NCBI GenBank assembly: GCA_003545705.1
Contig: QVLQ01000028.1
Location: 744,001-808,000, forward strand
Reading direction: 5' to 3'
DNA from: Acidomyces sp. 'richmondensis'
Lineage: Eukaryota > Ascomycota > Dothideomycetes > Mycosphaerellales > Teratosphaeriaceae
DNA length: 64,000 nt
Program-made: the position numbers and the translations under genes
The notes under the pieces: generated by a model
Databases searched by the model: none
What the model was told of the DNA's origin: nothing
Seen by the model: the letters and a program-made list of their open reading frames with translations, nothing else
Shown here: positions 45,323 through 55,379 of the stretch, one piece after another
Layout of the letters: each line of letters opens with the position of its first letter
How positions within the stretch are numbered: position 1 is the stretch's first letter

Positions 45323-46134
45323 CGTGGTCACCTTCTGTCTCTATGACTGACCGTGATAGTCGATTGCGGTTGACTTTAACGCCTTCCGTTTTACCTTTCC
45401 CTAGCGTAACACCTTCAAAAACTCATAGATTTTGAACATAAAAAATGGAGAAAGGATGCACGGAGCCAACACAAGAGGAGCAGGGTAATGGTTCAAAAAA
45501 TACCGAAATTAAACACTAACCAATCCTTCGGCCGTAGTCTGGCCCTGCAATCCTTCAAAACACAGCTGAATCATCTGTTATCTCCGCCCCAAAATAGAAA
45601 GGCACACACGTATAACGGAAGTCGATGTTTGTCGTTGGCGCATAATATTCTTGTTCAAGTACTCAACTACAGCGCGGACTTTTCACAAATGGGGCCCAGC
45701 ACGGCACCTGTCCATCTCGAAACCTGATCAATGAATGCCGCAGTCCACTCATTATTATGGTTACAGATACGCCACCTGCCTGTGGAAGAGTATTGTGCCG
45801 CCGCCGCCCCCAAGAGTCCCATGAGCAAGTTGGACGCCAAGTGCGCCAGTTCCACGATATACCGTCGTCCATACAGCAAACAATTGCATCAAATCCCACC
45901 AGTATAACGCCGAAAGTTGCTGACAACCGGTACCACCCGCGTTCAGTTCTCGTCTCTACGTAGCTCCCTCGTCATATTTACTCCCCCAACGTCACCGATA
46001 TCCTCCGGCTTGATTTCGAATCTTACCTTGCTCTGCTTTCTGTCATGACCCGGTCGGTGCTGGACCAAGCTCGGCGCGCTTGCCGTACGTCGAATCTCAT
46101 CGCATCCATTCGGGCAGTCCAAACGCAAGCATTC
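45323..46134. other. Intergenic region, weak open frame only
   Basis: A minus-strand open stretch at 45667-45879 reads like protein in places (YIVELAHLASNLLMGLLGAAAAQY) and could be a terminal exon, but no start or upstream exon is convincing. Otherwise nothing recognised. Confidence 0.35.
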
Positions 46135-48753
46135 CTATTGCATGTCGTCCACTGCCGCGTGAAGCTGGAAGTTAGGCTGCTCGTAGAACCATTCCGTCTG
46201 TCGATCCCACTTATACGCCTTGAAGTCGACGCCATATGGCTTGGGTTCCAAACAGTAGAGCATGCCAATGGGAACGTCCAGGTCCGCAACCTCTTCCCTC
46301 TTGAGACCACGGAAGTAGGCGAGGAGAACGCGTGCAACGGATCGGTGTGCGACGAGGAGAACGTGCTCTGTCATGCGCTCCAATTCCACTATGACGGATC
46401 GTAGTCGATTGATGATGTCCAAATAGCCTTCGCCACCGGGGCCAGGGTAGCGGTAGTGCAACTTATCTTTTTTCCGCAAACGGTATTCTTCCGGATACTG
46501 CGTGGAGATGCAGGAATACGTCAAGCCTTCCATGACTCCCGCGTTGAGCTCGTCCAGCATGCGCATCTGCTTCGTGTCGTAGTCCTCCTCGTTGAAGAAT
46601 TGCGCGGTCTGGATGCTGCGTTTGAGCATGGAAGTCCAGACGCAGAACGGCTTCGGCTGATATTCAGGTATGAAACCTTCGCCAGCTTGCGCAGGGACGC
46701 TCCGGGCATTCTCCGATGAGCCGCCTTCTCCGAGTTGCACGTCACGCTCCACTACTGGCGAATCCGGGTTATAGTACGGATTTGGTGGAGTCGCATCGCC
46801 GGGCTGTGGTGGGAAGTGGGTGTTGCGCATGTTCTCGATCTGCTTGAGATCCCACTCTCTCCGCTTCTCATCGATGAACCGTGCGAGGGTCTTGGCGTAG
46901 ATCACCCCTTCGGGCGCAAGATCACTGTCGCCTCCAATTTTGCCGGTGACATTGTCTTGCGAGAGGCCGTGCCGTGTGATCCAAATCTGTCTTGGTGCGA
47001 GGTTGAAGTTGAGCAGATAGTAATTCGCTTGTGCCATTAGGAACCCCTTGATTTGGTGTGAGATGATTTTCCGGCCGACATCAATCATGGATATATATGG
47101 CATATTGTGCCGTTCCTCGTATTCGCCGAGCGGTACGTACGCCTTTTCGTAGACTTTGACTCGCTTTTTGAAGTCTTCGAGTGCGATAGCGGGATCCATA
47201 TCCTTGTAATCTGGACCATTCAGCTTGAGGCGCATATTAGCCTCGAGCAGATCTGGATCTAGACATCGAGACTCCAAGAAAAGGACATTCAAGTCCGGCC
47301 CGGCGCGTTCCCTGATCCTGTCCATGACCATCTTCCGTCTTTCCAACGTTGAGTTTGTGGCGTCCAGGATGCCGACACTACCGTTCTCATTGAGGATGTA
47401 GTCCAAGAGCTCATCCAGGGTCTCGCGGGCGACCTGCTCTCGTATCGCCGAGGCCTTTTTGTTTTCCGGGTCGAAGAAGGAAGAGTTCTGCTCCATGGCT
47501 TCGTCTTCCGGCTCATTCTCCGACTTTGCTTCTGGAGAACGCGGCTCGCCCATGTCTGGCATGTGGATCGCACGTTCGGAGCTGTCTGATCGTGGGTGGT
47601 GGGTGTGCACGCCGTTGAGCTCATTGGAGGGTAGGTGCGCGGATGTGCTTGTCTCAGGAGCTGCAGGAGGGTCGAGCGTGGTCTCTCCATTCAGTACTAT
47701 CTGCGCGACGCTGCCCGGCTGGGAGCCGGGGTTGACCGATGTGGACTGTAGAGCATGATCGATCGAGCCGACTTGCTGCTGTGATTGCCGATCCAATCGG
47801 TGGTTATCTCGCATCTGCTGGCTCTTCGTCTTTTCTTGCCACTGCGGTCCGCCAGCAACCTCTCTCCGTCTTGCGCCCACGTTGAAAATCTTGGAATCGT
47901 GCTGGAGCCAATTCAAATACCGTGCCAGCTTTTTTGTGATATAACTCTTTCCTCTCGCCGGCAAACCCACCATTACGATGACCAACTTGGCGCCAACATC
48001 CCTTTGTGCGATTCTTCCGTCTGGCGAGACTTTGCTCTTCGTCAGCCCGGGTATGTCCAGGGTGGTGGGCCGAATGCGAGGCGTCGAGGAGCCGGAGCCT
48101 TGCCTCAAAGGTAGCGGAAGCATCGGCCTTGCAGCGTCATGGTGTGAGTGCGGCGGCGAGTGATCGCCTTTGAATTTTGGGCTGGACGGCGCCGTCGTTG
48201 CAGGCGTATCATTCAACGCTATGCTGAATCCGGTCGCCTCCGGAGCCTTGCCATTCATTGTCGCCGCGAGGTCGCCATGTCGCTCGTACGGCACCGGCCT
48301 GAGCGCATCGCACAACCCTTCGCTACGGTCCTCTTGAGTGCCATGTCCTTCGCCCGCTTGTGCCGATAGAGTGCGGTCCAAATGATCCCTCAGCTCGTCG
48401 TACTTCTCCTCGTCACCTGCCCTTTGCTGCTCCGGTGGCGTGGATGCACTGGAACCGTTTCCCGTGGTCGCAGTCGCGGCCATGCTCTTGTTCAGTGCCC
48501 GCTTCACAAGGCCGCTCTGTTGGCTCTGTCGCCGTCGGAACTGACCCAAGCTCGAGTGATCGGGAGTCACACACGAGCATTTGCCCGCCACGTGGATATG
48601 CTCGCTCAACTCGGAGGGGGATGTGTGCGCGGACGACGGGCCTACAACCGTGGAGGTTGCGGATGCGATAGTAGTCGGGCCATCATGTTGCGCTGCTGGG
48701 GTGGCAGGAGGAGGCAGATGGAAACTTGGGACGGTCGCAGTGACGGCGGGCAT
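46135..48753 (-). CDS. PFK26: 6-phosphofructo-2-kinase / fructose-2,6-bisphosphatase
   Basis: Makes, and possibly degrades, fructose 2,6-bisphosphate, the cytosolic signal that switches between glycolysis and gluconeogenesis. Single exon, 872 aa. About residues 1-250 are a Ser/Pro/Thr-rich regulatory region. The kinase domain starts at AKLVIVMVGLPARGKSYITK (Walker A about residue 261) and goes on with YLNWLQHDSKIFNVGARRRE, SVGILDATNSTLERR and VLFLESRCLDPDLLEANMR. A polar insert of about 125 residues lies after the RRRE segment. The phosphatase domain starts at WITRHGLSQDN (about residue 593), keeping the histidine that is phosphorylated in the bisphosphatase, then KRSIQTAQFF, LDELNAGVMEGLTY and LVAHRSVARVLLAYF. 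Yeast Pfk26 lacks that histidine, so this protein may be bifunctional. The usual RHGES/RHGQS residue after glycine is leucine here. Confidence 0.93.
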   Translation of the reverse strand: MPAVTATVPSFHLPPPATPAAQHDGPTTIASATSTVVGPSSAHTSPSELSEHIHVAGKCSCVTPDHSSLGQFRRRQSQQSGLVKRALNKSMAATATTGNGSSASTPPEQQRAGDEEKYDELRDHLDRTLSAQAGEGHGTQEDRSEGLCDALRPVPYERHGDLAATMNGKAPEATGFSIALNDTPATTAPSSPKFKGDHSPPHSHHDAARPMLPLPLRQGSGSSTPRIRPTTLDIPGLTKSKVSPDGRIAQRDVGAKLVIVMVGLPARGKSYITKKLARYLNWLQHDSKIFNVGARRREVAGGPQWQEKTKSQQMRDNHRLDRQSQQQVGSIDHALQSTSVNPGSQPGSVAQIVLNGETTLDPPAAPETSTSAHLPSNELNGVHTHHPRSDSSERAIHMPDMGEPRSPEAKSENEPEDEAMEQNSSFFDPENKKASAIREQVARETLDELLDYILNENGSVGILDATNSTLERRKMVMDRIRERAGPDLNVLFLESRCLDPDLLEANMRLKLNGPDYKDMDPAIALEDFKKRVKVYEKAYVPLGEYEERHNMPYISMIDVGRKIISHQIKGFLMAQANYYLLNFNLAPRQIWITRHGLSQDNVTGKIGGDSDLAPEGVIYAKTLARFIDEKRREWDLKQIENMRNTHFPPQPGDATPPNPYYNPDSPVVERDVQLGEGGSSENARSVPAQAGEGFIPEYQPKPFCVWTSMLKRSIQTAQFFNEEDYDTKQMRMLDELNAGVMEGLTYSCISTQYPEEYRLRKKDKLHYRYPGPGGEGYLDIINRLRSVIVELERMTEHVLLVAHRSVARVLLAYFRGLKREEVADLDVPIGMLYCLEPKPYGVDFKAYKWDRQTEWFYEQPNFQLHAAVDDMQ

Positions 48754-51700
48754 GCCCAGCTATCACTTGTTGCGAGAAAGCACGCGCGTGTGGTGGAGCA
48801 AGCGCTGCAGACGATTTCTTTCAAATGATGCAACTCTGGCGCCGGTTTCGGCGATTGGCGGTAAACCCGAGAAAGGCGCGAGAGCGAATCGTAGGAGGAC
48901 GAGAGTCGGTCGGTGGTCGGTCGATCGGGGACTGCAACTAATACGCCGATTGAGAGAGGTGGAGTGTGGTGGCGAAAGCAACAGACGGAAAGGGAGGAAA
49001 ACAGTCAAAACCGCAAGGCGAGCGGCGGCCGAAGGTCCTTCACCTCCGCTATGCTGCTATCTCCACGCGTAGCCGTGAATCCGCTGCGGATGACTCCCCT
49101 ACCACTGCTGCCACTGCACCGCCGGCAAAATCGGGGCGCTGTCCCTGGCAAATGCGCTTATATGTGCAGGATTCGTGCAGGATTCGGCGCACTAACATGT
49201 GGCGCACATTGCTGCAAAATGCGGCGGATGAAAGCACAGTTGACAAGTCCAGTCGCGAAGGAAGGAAAACCAAGGCGGACATCAGCCAGAAGATGGTCGT
49301 CACACCAGCCTTATCGCCTGATCAGTAACACGCAGCATTCATGCGAATGCTTACACGAGTGCAGGCCACACAAGCAGGCCATCTTGCAACCCGGCCTTTT
49401 CCAATGGTAAGCTCTCGGACGGCCACATGTGCGAGACCCTGCAGGCCATGGCTGAATTCAACGCTGCTGTTTGAGCCTCACCCACGCAGCGTTCCCCTTC
49501 GATCGACGCCCCGCTTGTGGTCCCTGTCATCCAATTCTTCTTCTGATTTGGACCGTTCTGTAAACCAAGACGGAGCCTGGAAGGACTCGGGGTCATGTGC
49601 GCTCTCACATATTTTGGAAACGTGTTCGGAGCTGATGACGAACCGGCGATGGGCGGAAGACGAGGCTCCGCGTCTGCTCCGTGCGCATATCATGGCGGGA
49701 TCTCATCCGGACTTTGTTGGAGAACCGAATTACGTCGCCTGACACTGCCGCAAGTGCTTGCTCTCCAGACTGGTGAGACGTCGAGTCCAGGGGCCGGGCG
49801 GGAGGGAGGGTAAGTGGAGTGGGGGAGAAGGGAGGAAATGGGGAAACACGCTATGCATGCATGCGCATGGTGAAAATGCTGTACGATCTGGGAAAGCCCT
49901 CGGGTTGTGGTCCCCAATCTCCAACGGGATGTCAGCGACGCAAACCGACGATCTTGGCCTTCTGAGCTCCCCGTCGTTCTTTATGCGCTCGCTTCCTTCA
50001 GCATCTGGCGGAGACCGCTGATATACGAATGTCGTGGGTGCAGTCTGTCCGAGAGCCGTTGGCTGGGATCTCGAGATTTGTTGACTCTGGCAGTCCACCA
50101 GAAGCACTGATCATGTGCTTCACTGAGGCAATTTGTTTGGCCTCAAAGTGTCGTCAGAAGCCAAGTTTCCATATGCTCGATCTCGCTCCGCTGTCTCATT
50201 TCGTACCATGTCGTGCTAGGCCGGTCGATGCTGTTGCTGGCTCAATGTGTACATGTATACGCTTGAAAACGCCCGATGACCTGAGAGTGAAGTTTTATCT
50301 GCTTATCATTTTCGCTTTCGTACTCCGCGTCAACTGGTACATCGCAAATGTCCAATATTCGTTCGTTCATCTCCCACCAGTTGTGACAGCCTCGGCTTCA
50401 GAAGGCACTACCGCCACCACCTGTTCTTGAGCCGTGAAGCCGCTCGTCCGGCGCCTGAGTTTAGGGTTGTGAACAACTGGGTTTGAAATCCGAGCTTCAG
50501 CTGTTCAGATGGTTGTTTTGAGATACCATGACGAGTTGTGCGCTCAGTCGGTTGGGATGTAGGGAGTGGATCGACATTCGCACGCTCAGAGCACCCCAAA
50601 TCGAGGATATAAAGCGCCAAGATCCATTCGATAACAAAGACTTCTCTCCTGTGATGCCGCCGGTTGAAATTCGAATTTGGATCTACAGGCCCATCCTGTG
50701 AGTGGCTATTCATTGCGGATTACATTATGCGACATCGTCAATGATAGGGACCGTAGAACCGACAGACTGTGTGCGAGATCGGCAAAAGCCTGGCACGGAA
50801 GACCGAGATCACTTCCTGCCTCATGAAGGCATCGCCATCCCGCATGTAAGCAAGCTCAACATCTTGAACGGATGCCAATCCCGCAGGACGCGAACGCATA
50901 TTTGTCTCCAACAATAAACCACATAGTCAAAATGATTCATCAGTGGCTTCAAGCTAAGAGTGACCGCGATTCGTCATGTTACAAATGAGGGATACACAAG
51001 CTTGAACAGGTCTGTTTATAATACGATAAGGGCATACTTACTCGAGCGGGTCCAAATACTTGATGTGAACATGAGCGAGAGGCGACATAATTTCTTGTTG
51101 AGCTGAGGGTTCATCTAAGAGGTTATATGAGTACAATGCAGTGGAAGACAGTCATCTATTGCCATGAAAAGTATCAGGAACGAAAACAGATAGACAGACT
51201 CTATGAGTTCAGACTAGGTTACTCTCTTCAGAAGTCTATAAAAGAGCTTGATCTCAGTCTGAACCCTGAGACTTGCCATCCCTGGGCTGTCTAACTGGTC
51301 TGCACTGCCAACATTTCGAAGGCCATGCTTTCTGATGTCAAGTCACTTCGCTCGTTTAATCAACGAAACCAAGCGCCAGAACCGGTTGAAAATGTGCATT
51401 TTGTCATTCAAGGTGGGGATTGATATAATGTTTTGGGACCCCCTAGTTGTTGGAAGCTTGAACAAATAGTCTTACAGATCAAGCCTCCTAGAGGATATGG
51501 CAACCCATTCCCAATTTCCCCCAACCCAAAAACAGGATATTGTCATCTGAATTTTCACGCTTGACAAGAGTGACTGGTGAGCGGTCGCAGGTGAAGACAG
51601 GTTTGGGAAGGATATGGAGACACAACACAATATTATGGCAAGCCTGACAAGATTATGCTCGGACAGATAAGCCCCCTTGGAGTTTGCACATGCTGACTAC

Positions 51701-52046
51701 AATTTATTAACTTTCTGTTCTTTCAAGCGCCGAAATGGCTGATAAGCCCTGCCAAATAGATGCTGATGTTGTGTCTGAATGTCGAAGTTTTGAGGATATA
51801 TACACTGTTTGCATACTCAACACACGCAGAGCTGCCACCCCATAGGGTACCTGCATTAGCGCGCATGGCATCCACCGTCATCGAATGACGCATCGTTTGC
51901 GGGGGTGTGGTGGGGTTCCACTTTTGAGTTTGAATGAAGAGTTCAGCCTTTGCTACATCTATCACGTACCCCAGGGAAGTTCTCAATTTCGCATTGACAT
52001 ATCAGGGTTGGACGAATATACTCTCTTACAGCAATTACAAATCAAC
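48754..52046. other. Intergenic region upstream of the phosphofructokinase gene, no gene recognised
   Basis: About 3.3 kb between the divergent kinase and MetE-like genes. Many short open frames on both strands in the first 1.5 kb look like GC-driven shadows with no family signature. From about 50700 onward the sequence is more AT-rich with frequent stops. No RNA gene or clear repeat seen. Confidence 0.45.
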
Positions 52047-53398
52047 ATGTCCTCCTCCCAAACAGCTCCCAGGAACCCTCCCTTCCGTGCTGGTAAGTCT
52101 ACCTTCGAAACTTACATTCAGCATGAGGCCAGCTAAGATATTTCATAGAACATATAGGCTCGCTCCTTCGTCCAGAGGAACTGGTCAAACATCGATATGC
52201 TGTTGCAGCTGGGGAAGCAACTCCAGAATCGCTCGACTCGGTCGAAAAAAAGGCTATCCGGGAAGTGGTCAAACTGCAGCAAGAATGCGGCATTCATAGC
52301 ATCACCAACGGAGAGTACAGCCGCCATCAATTCTGGGGAACTTTCTTCGAAACTCTCGATGGGATGGAAGAAATCAATTTGAGGGAGGAAGGGTATGATC
52401 AAAGCATATTTCGAGCGTACGCGCCAGACGTAAAGAGCTTTATGCATGCGAAAACGATCCCAAATCAGGTCACAGTCGCAACGAAAAAAATACGTCACAC
52501 CGGAAAAAGTAGCTTTTTGCCCGAGTTTGAGTTCCTGAAGACATTATTGCCGGAAAGCGAGTGGAAAAACATAAAGTTGACTATCACAAGCCCTTCATGG
52601 TTCGTAGATCACGAACCCCTTTCCTAGCTGCCCTACTCCATTTTCCCTGACGAATTTGCTTAATGTAGGTATCACTTCCGCTATGGGCCTAAAAAGGCTT
52701 ATCTGAACAACGCCTACACTAATGACGATGACTACTTTGCTGATGTCGCCAAAGCTTATCAAACTGAATTGAAAATTCTCTACGACGCTGGACTCCGTAA
52801 CGCTCAAGTCGACGATCCAAATCTGGCCTACTTTTGTTCTGAAGCAATGTTGGAGGGCTGGAAGAATGATCCAGAAAACTTCCAAACGGCCGATGAGCAG
52901 CTCGATGCATACCTTAAATTCTATAACAAGTGCCTACAGCGACCAGCGGATTTTCATATGGGAATACACCTTTGTCGAGGGAATTATTTGGGCAGCAAGC
53001 ATTTTAGCGAGGGAGCCTATGATCGGATTGCTACAAAGTTGTTCAACGAACTCGACGTATCGACTTACTATCTGGAATACGATACCCCCCGAGCTGGCGG
53101 TTTTGAGCCTCTGAAGTTCTTGCCGAAGAACAAGAACGTCGTCCTCGGGGTAGTCACTTCAAAGTTCCCAAAGTTGGAGGATAAAAAGGAAATGATTGAA
53201 CGCGTTTTCAAGGCGGCTGAGTTCGTTGCCGAGGGCTCGAAGCAGAGCAGAGATGAGGCACTACAAAGGCTGAGTGTTTCACCGCAGTGCGGTTTCGCGA
53301 GCCATGCAGAAGGCAATGCGTTAGGGTATGAAGATATGAGGAAGAAGCTGGAATTGGTGCGAAGCATTGCTGATGAAATCTGGCCCGGCCAACCGTAA
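52047..53398 (+). CDS. Cobalamin-independent methionine synthase (MetE)-like protein
   Basis: TIM-barrel protein of the UROD/MetE-like superfamily, C-terminal-domain-only form, 408 aa, much shorter than true MetE. Exons 52047-52092, 52149-52599, 52669-53398. It begins with EHIGSLLRPEELVKHR, the usual opening of this group. It continues with LQQECGIHSITNGEYSRHQFWGTFF, GLRNAQVDDPNLAYFC, MGIHLCRGN (HxC zinc ligands), LEYDTPRAGGFEPL, KNVVLGVVTSKFPKLE and SVSPQCGFASH, which has the second cysteine ligand. Members of this group act as methyltransferases on homocysteine or related thiols, or as C-S lyase-like enzymes; the exact substrate cannot be read from sequence. Intron 2 uses a GTTCGT donor and joins TSPSW to YHFRYG. 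Confidence 0.9.
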
Positions 53399-53620
53399 GG
53401 CATTAAAATTTCTCTCGAGCAAGACATATGAGTGTGGGATGGGGTTGGGGAGAGGGGAGGGTGGAGGGTGGGAAGTTGAGGAAACAGGGAAAACTTGCGA
53501 GTTTACTATACCCATTGGAGGCTTCAACAGCGGCATATTTGCGTTGTGTAGAGTGTTCAGAAAATGGTAGCACGTAGCTCAACCTAAGAAAATATATTTT
53601 AACAAAAACACTCGAGCAAG

Positions 53621-53968
53621 ATGGCCCTTTATGCCTCCCAGAAATTTTTCAAATTGTTATTGGATATAGAAGTCGCCACAGCAAAGCAGCACGTTGAAGC
53701 CTTGAAGACGCGGTATGTATACGCATTTGGCCGCTCACATTTGATCAGAGGTTTGCTTTCCAAAAGAGCAGCTATTTTACTTGGAGATAAGATTCTCGAA
53801 GATGGAGAGCCTCGAGTAACCGCCGAGGTTTTCGCATCTTGTGTCATTGCTGCTTCGAGGGCCTTTCAACAAAATCGGCCAACTGCAAGAAATGTGAAAG
53901 TGTCGGCTTCCCGAAATGGCTCACTTTCAGTGTATTGGCACACCGCATCTATTTCTTCCCCCGAGTAG
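53621..53968 (+). CDS. Small hypothetical protein (115 aa), doubtful
   Basis: An intact ATG-started frame, MALYASQKFFKLLLDIEV..., with an amphipathic helical start and plausible protein composition (ATAKQHVEALKTRYVYAF). No family recognised and no intron signals needed. It lies 220 bp downstream of the MetE-like gene on the same strand. Could be a real small gene or chance. Confidence 0.3.
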   Translation: MALYASQKFFKLLLDIEVATAKQHVEALKTRYVYAFGRSHLIRGLLSKRAAILLGDKILEDGEPRVTAEVFASCVIAASRAFQQNRPTARNVKVSASRNGSLSVYWHTASISSPE

Positions 53969-54469
53969 CAAAATAATTTTCTCCACAAATATTTTGCGAT
54001 TGCAGGCTCGAGATGTGTACGGTCTACTCTTTGACCCCACATCAATGCCTCGAGCTATGTGGCGTCCGTTAGAATTACTGTATGTCTCATATAGGTAACA
54101 GTGGGCAATCATATTACCAGTTTACCTTTTCCTAAGCACTAGATGGACAATGCCGACCACGGAACTCGGTACGTGAGCAATTGTGCGGGAGTTTCCATTC
54201 TCGGGGACATTATGAAGCATCAGACAGCCAATGATCTTCGTACTTATCCACCGCCACTGTTTGATGTCTTGTGATTTATGGCATTACCAGCAGCATGATT
54301 TCTTTTTGCGCCCCAAAATTTTCATATCGGATGAAGAGGTGGTGATAATAGTGGTTCATAAAGCCAGGGGCAGCATTAATCTCCATAACAACGCCCGTTA
54401 ATTGCCCTAGAGAAGAGCTCTTTGTCCTCACCTGGAGCTTTCATCTGCCGTTTTGATCATCGCATATTT
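53969..54469. other. Intergenic region, nothing recognised
   Basis: About 500 bp between two doubtful open frames. No repeat, RNA gene or conserved motif seen. Confidence 0.4.
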
Positions 54470-54871
54470 TTATTTCAGTATATAGAAGGAACGCGGCTTG
54501 TCCCTAGCTCCATTACGTCGCCTTTTCATCTTGACGACCAGAATGTCTGGAACTGTGAAATACAGTCCAAGAATTCCATCAATTTGATCACCCGGTTCAC
54601 TCAACACGACCGCACGCGTCCAATTCTTGATCGCAAAGACCACATCCAACGTTTCGGGTACGAGCAAAGCTTGTCCTGATGCAGACCATAAAAGATTGGT
54701 GATGTTGAAGTCGGCGATTACAGTCTCCATTTTCCAGATGTTTAGTGGCTGGGCCAACCTCTTATATCTTGCCAGCTCCGTCTGACATATGAAAAAATAT
54801 CTTTTTTTGTCATGAGCGGTGATAGGGTAGCTGTCGTTTGGAACTATTAAGTCGCGATAATTGAGGATCAT
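54470..54871 (-). CDS. Hypothetical protein (133 aa), doubtful
   Basis: Frame MILNYRDLIVPNDSYPITAHDKKRYF-type start with credible amino-acid balance (VIADFNITNLLWSASGQALLVPETLDVVFAI), ending in a basic tail KMKRRRNGARDKPR. No family recognised. It lies in an otherwise stop-rich AT-biased region, so it may be a gene remnant; the ATG at 54871 is the first in frame. Confidence 0.3.
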   Translation of the reverse strand: MILNYRDLIVPNDSYPITAHDKKRYFFICQTELARYKRLAQPLNIWKMETVIADFNITNLLWSASGQALLVPETLDVVFAIKNWTRAVVLSEPGDQIDGILGLYFTVPDILVVKMKRRRNGARDKPRSFYILK

Positions 54872-55379
54872 GGTGTAGAAACGAATGAGAGAGCCTCATG
54901 TACGTGACCGTTCTGGGTTGACTCGATCGTCTCTCATTGAGCTCCGTATCCTGCATCCTCGGACGGCAATTTTTACACTCTTTGGAAAATTTAGATTACT
55001 TCTCATAGCATGATAGGTCGAGAGGATATGGGAGAAGTCTGAGACACATACGAAATCTTTGGAACACTGAGCTGGATACTTTATCCCTTTCGTTATTGTT
55101 CGCTCCCAACGAAGCGTATTGGGCGATTGTTTGTTAAGTGCTCGAGAGAACTTGTGGGTCATAACATGAAACTCAAGTGCTTTTTGATGACCTATAAAGA
55201 GATCCAGATTATCTGATAACGCCTTTCACAATTTGTCGGCATGACGCTCGTGCCCCGTATATTTTGTTTAATAAAAAAACACGAATAAAGCACAAAAATC
55301 TCTCGACCGTCACCACATCTTCTAAGCCGCAGGACCTAGACATTCATCATTCGTCGTTGCTAGGTAGCATTCTGACAAA
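54872..55379. other. Intergenic region, nothing recognised
   Basis: About 500 bp, containing the 3' flank of the permease gene. No gene seen. Confidence 0.45.

Noticed and set aside
48754..52046. Possible gene in the 3.3-kb space between divergent genes
   Set aside because: Open frames up to about 165 codons overlap on both strands in the GC-rich part and show no family motifs or consistent splice signals.
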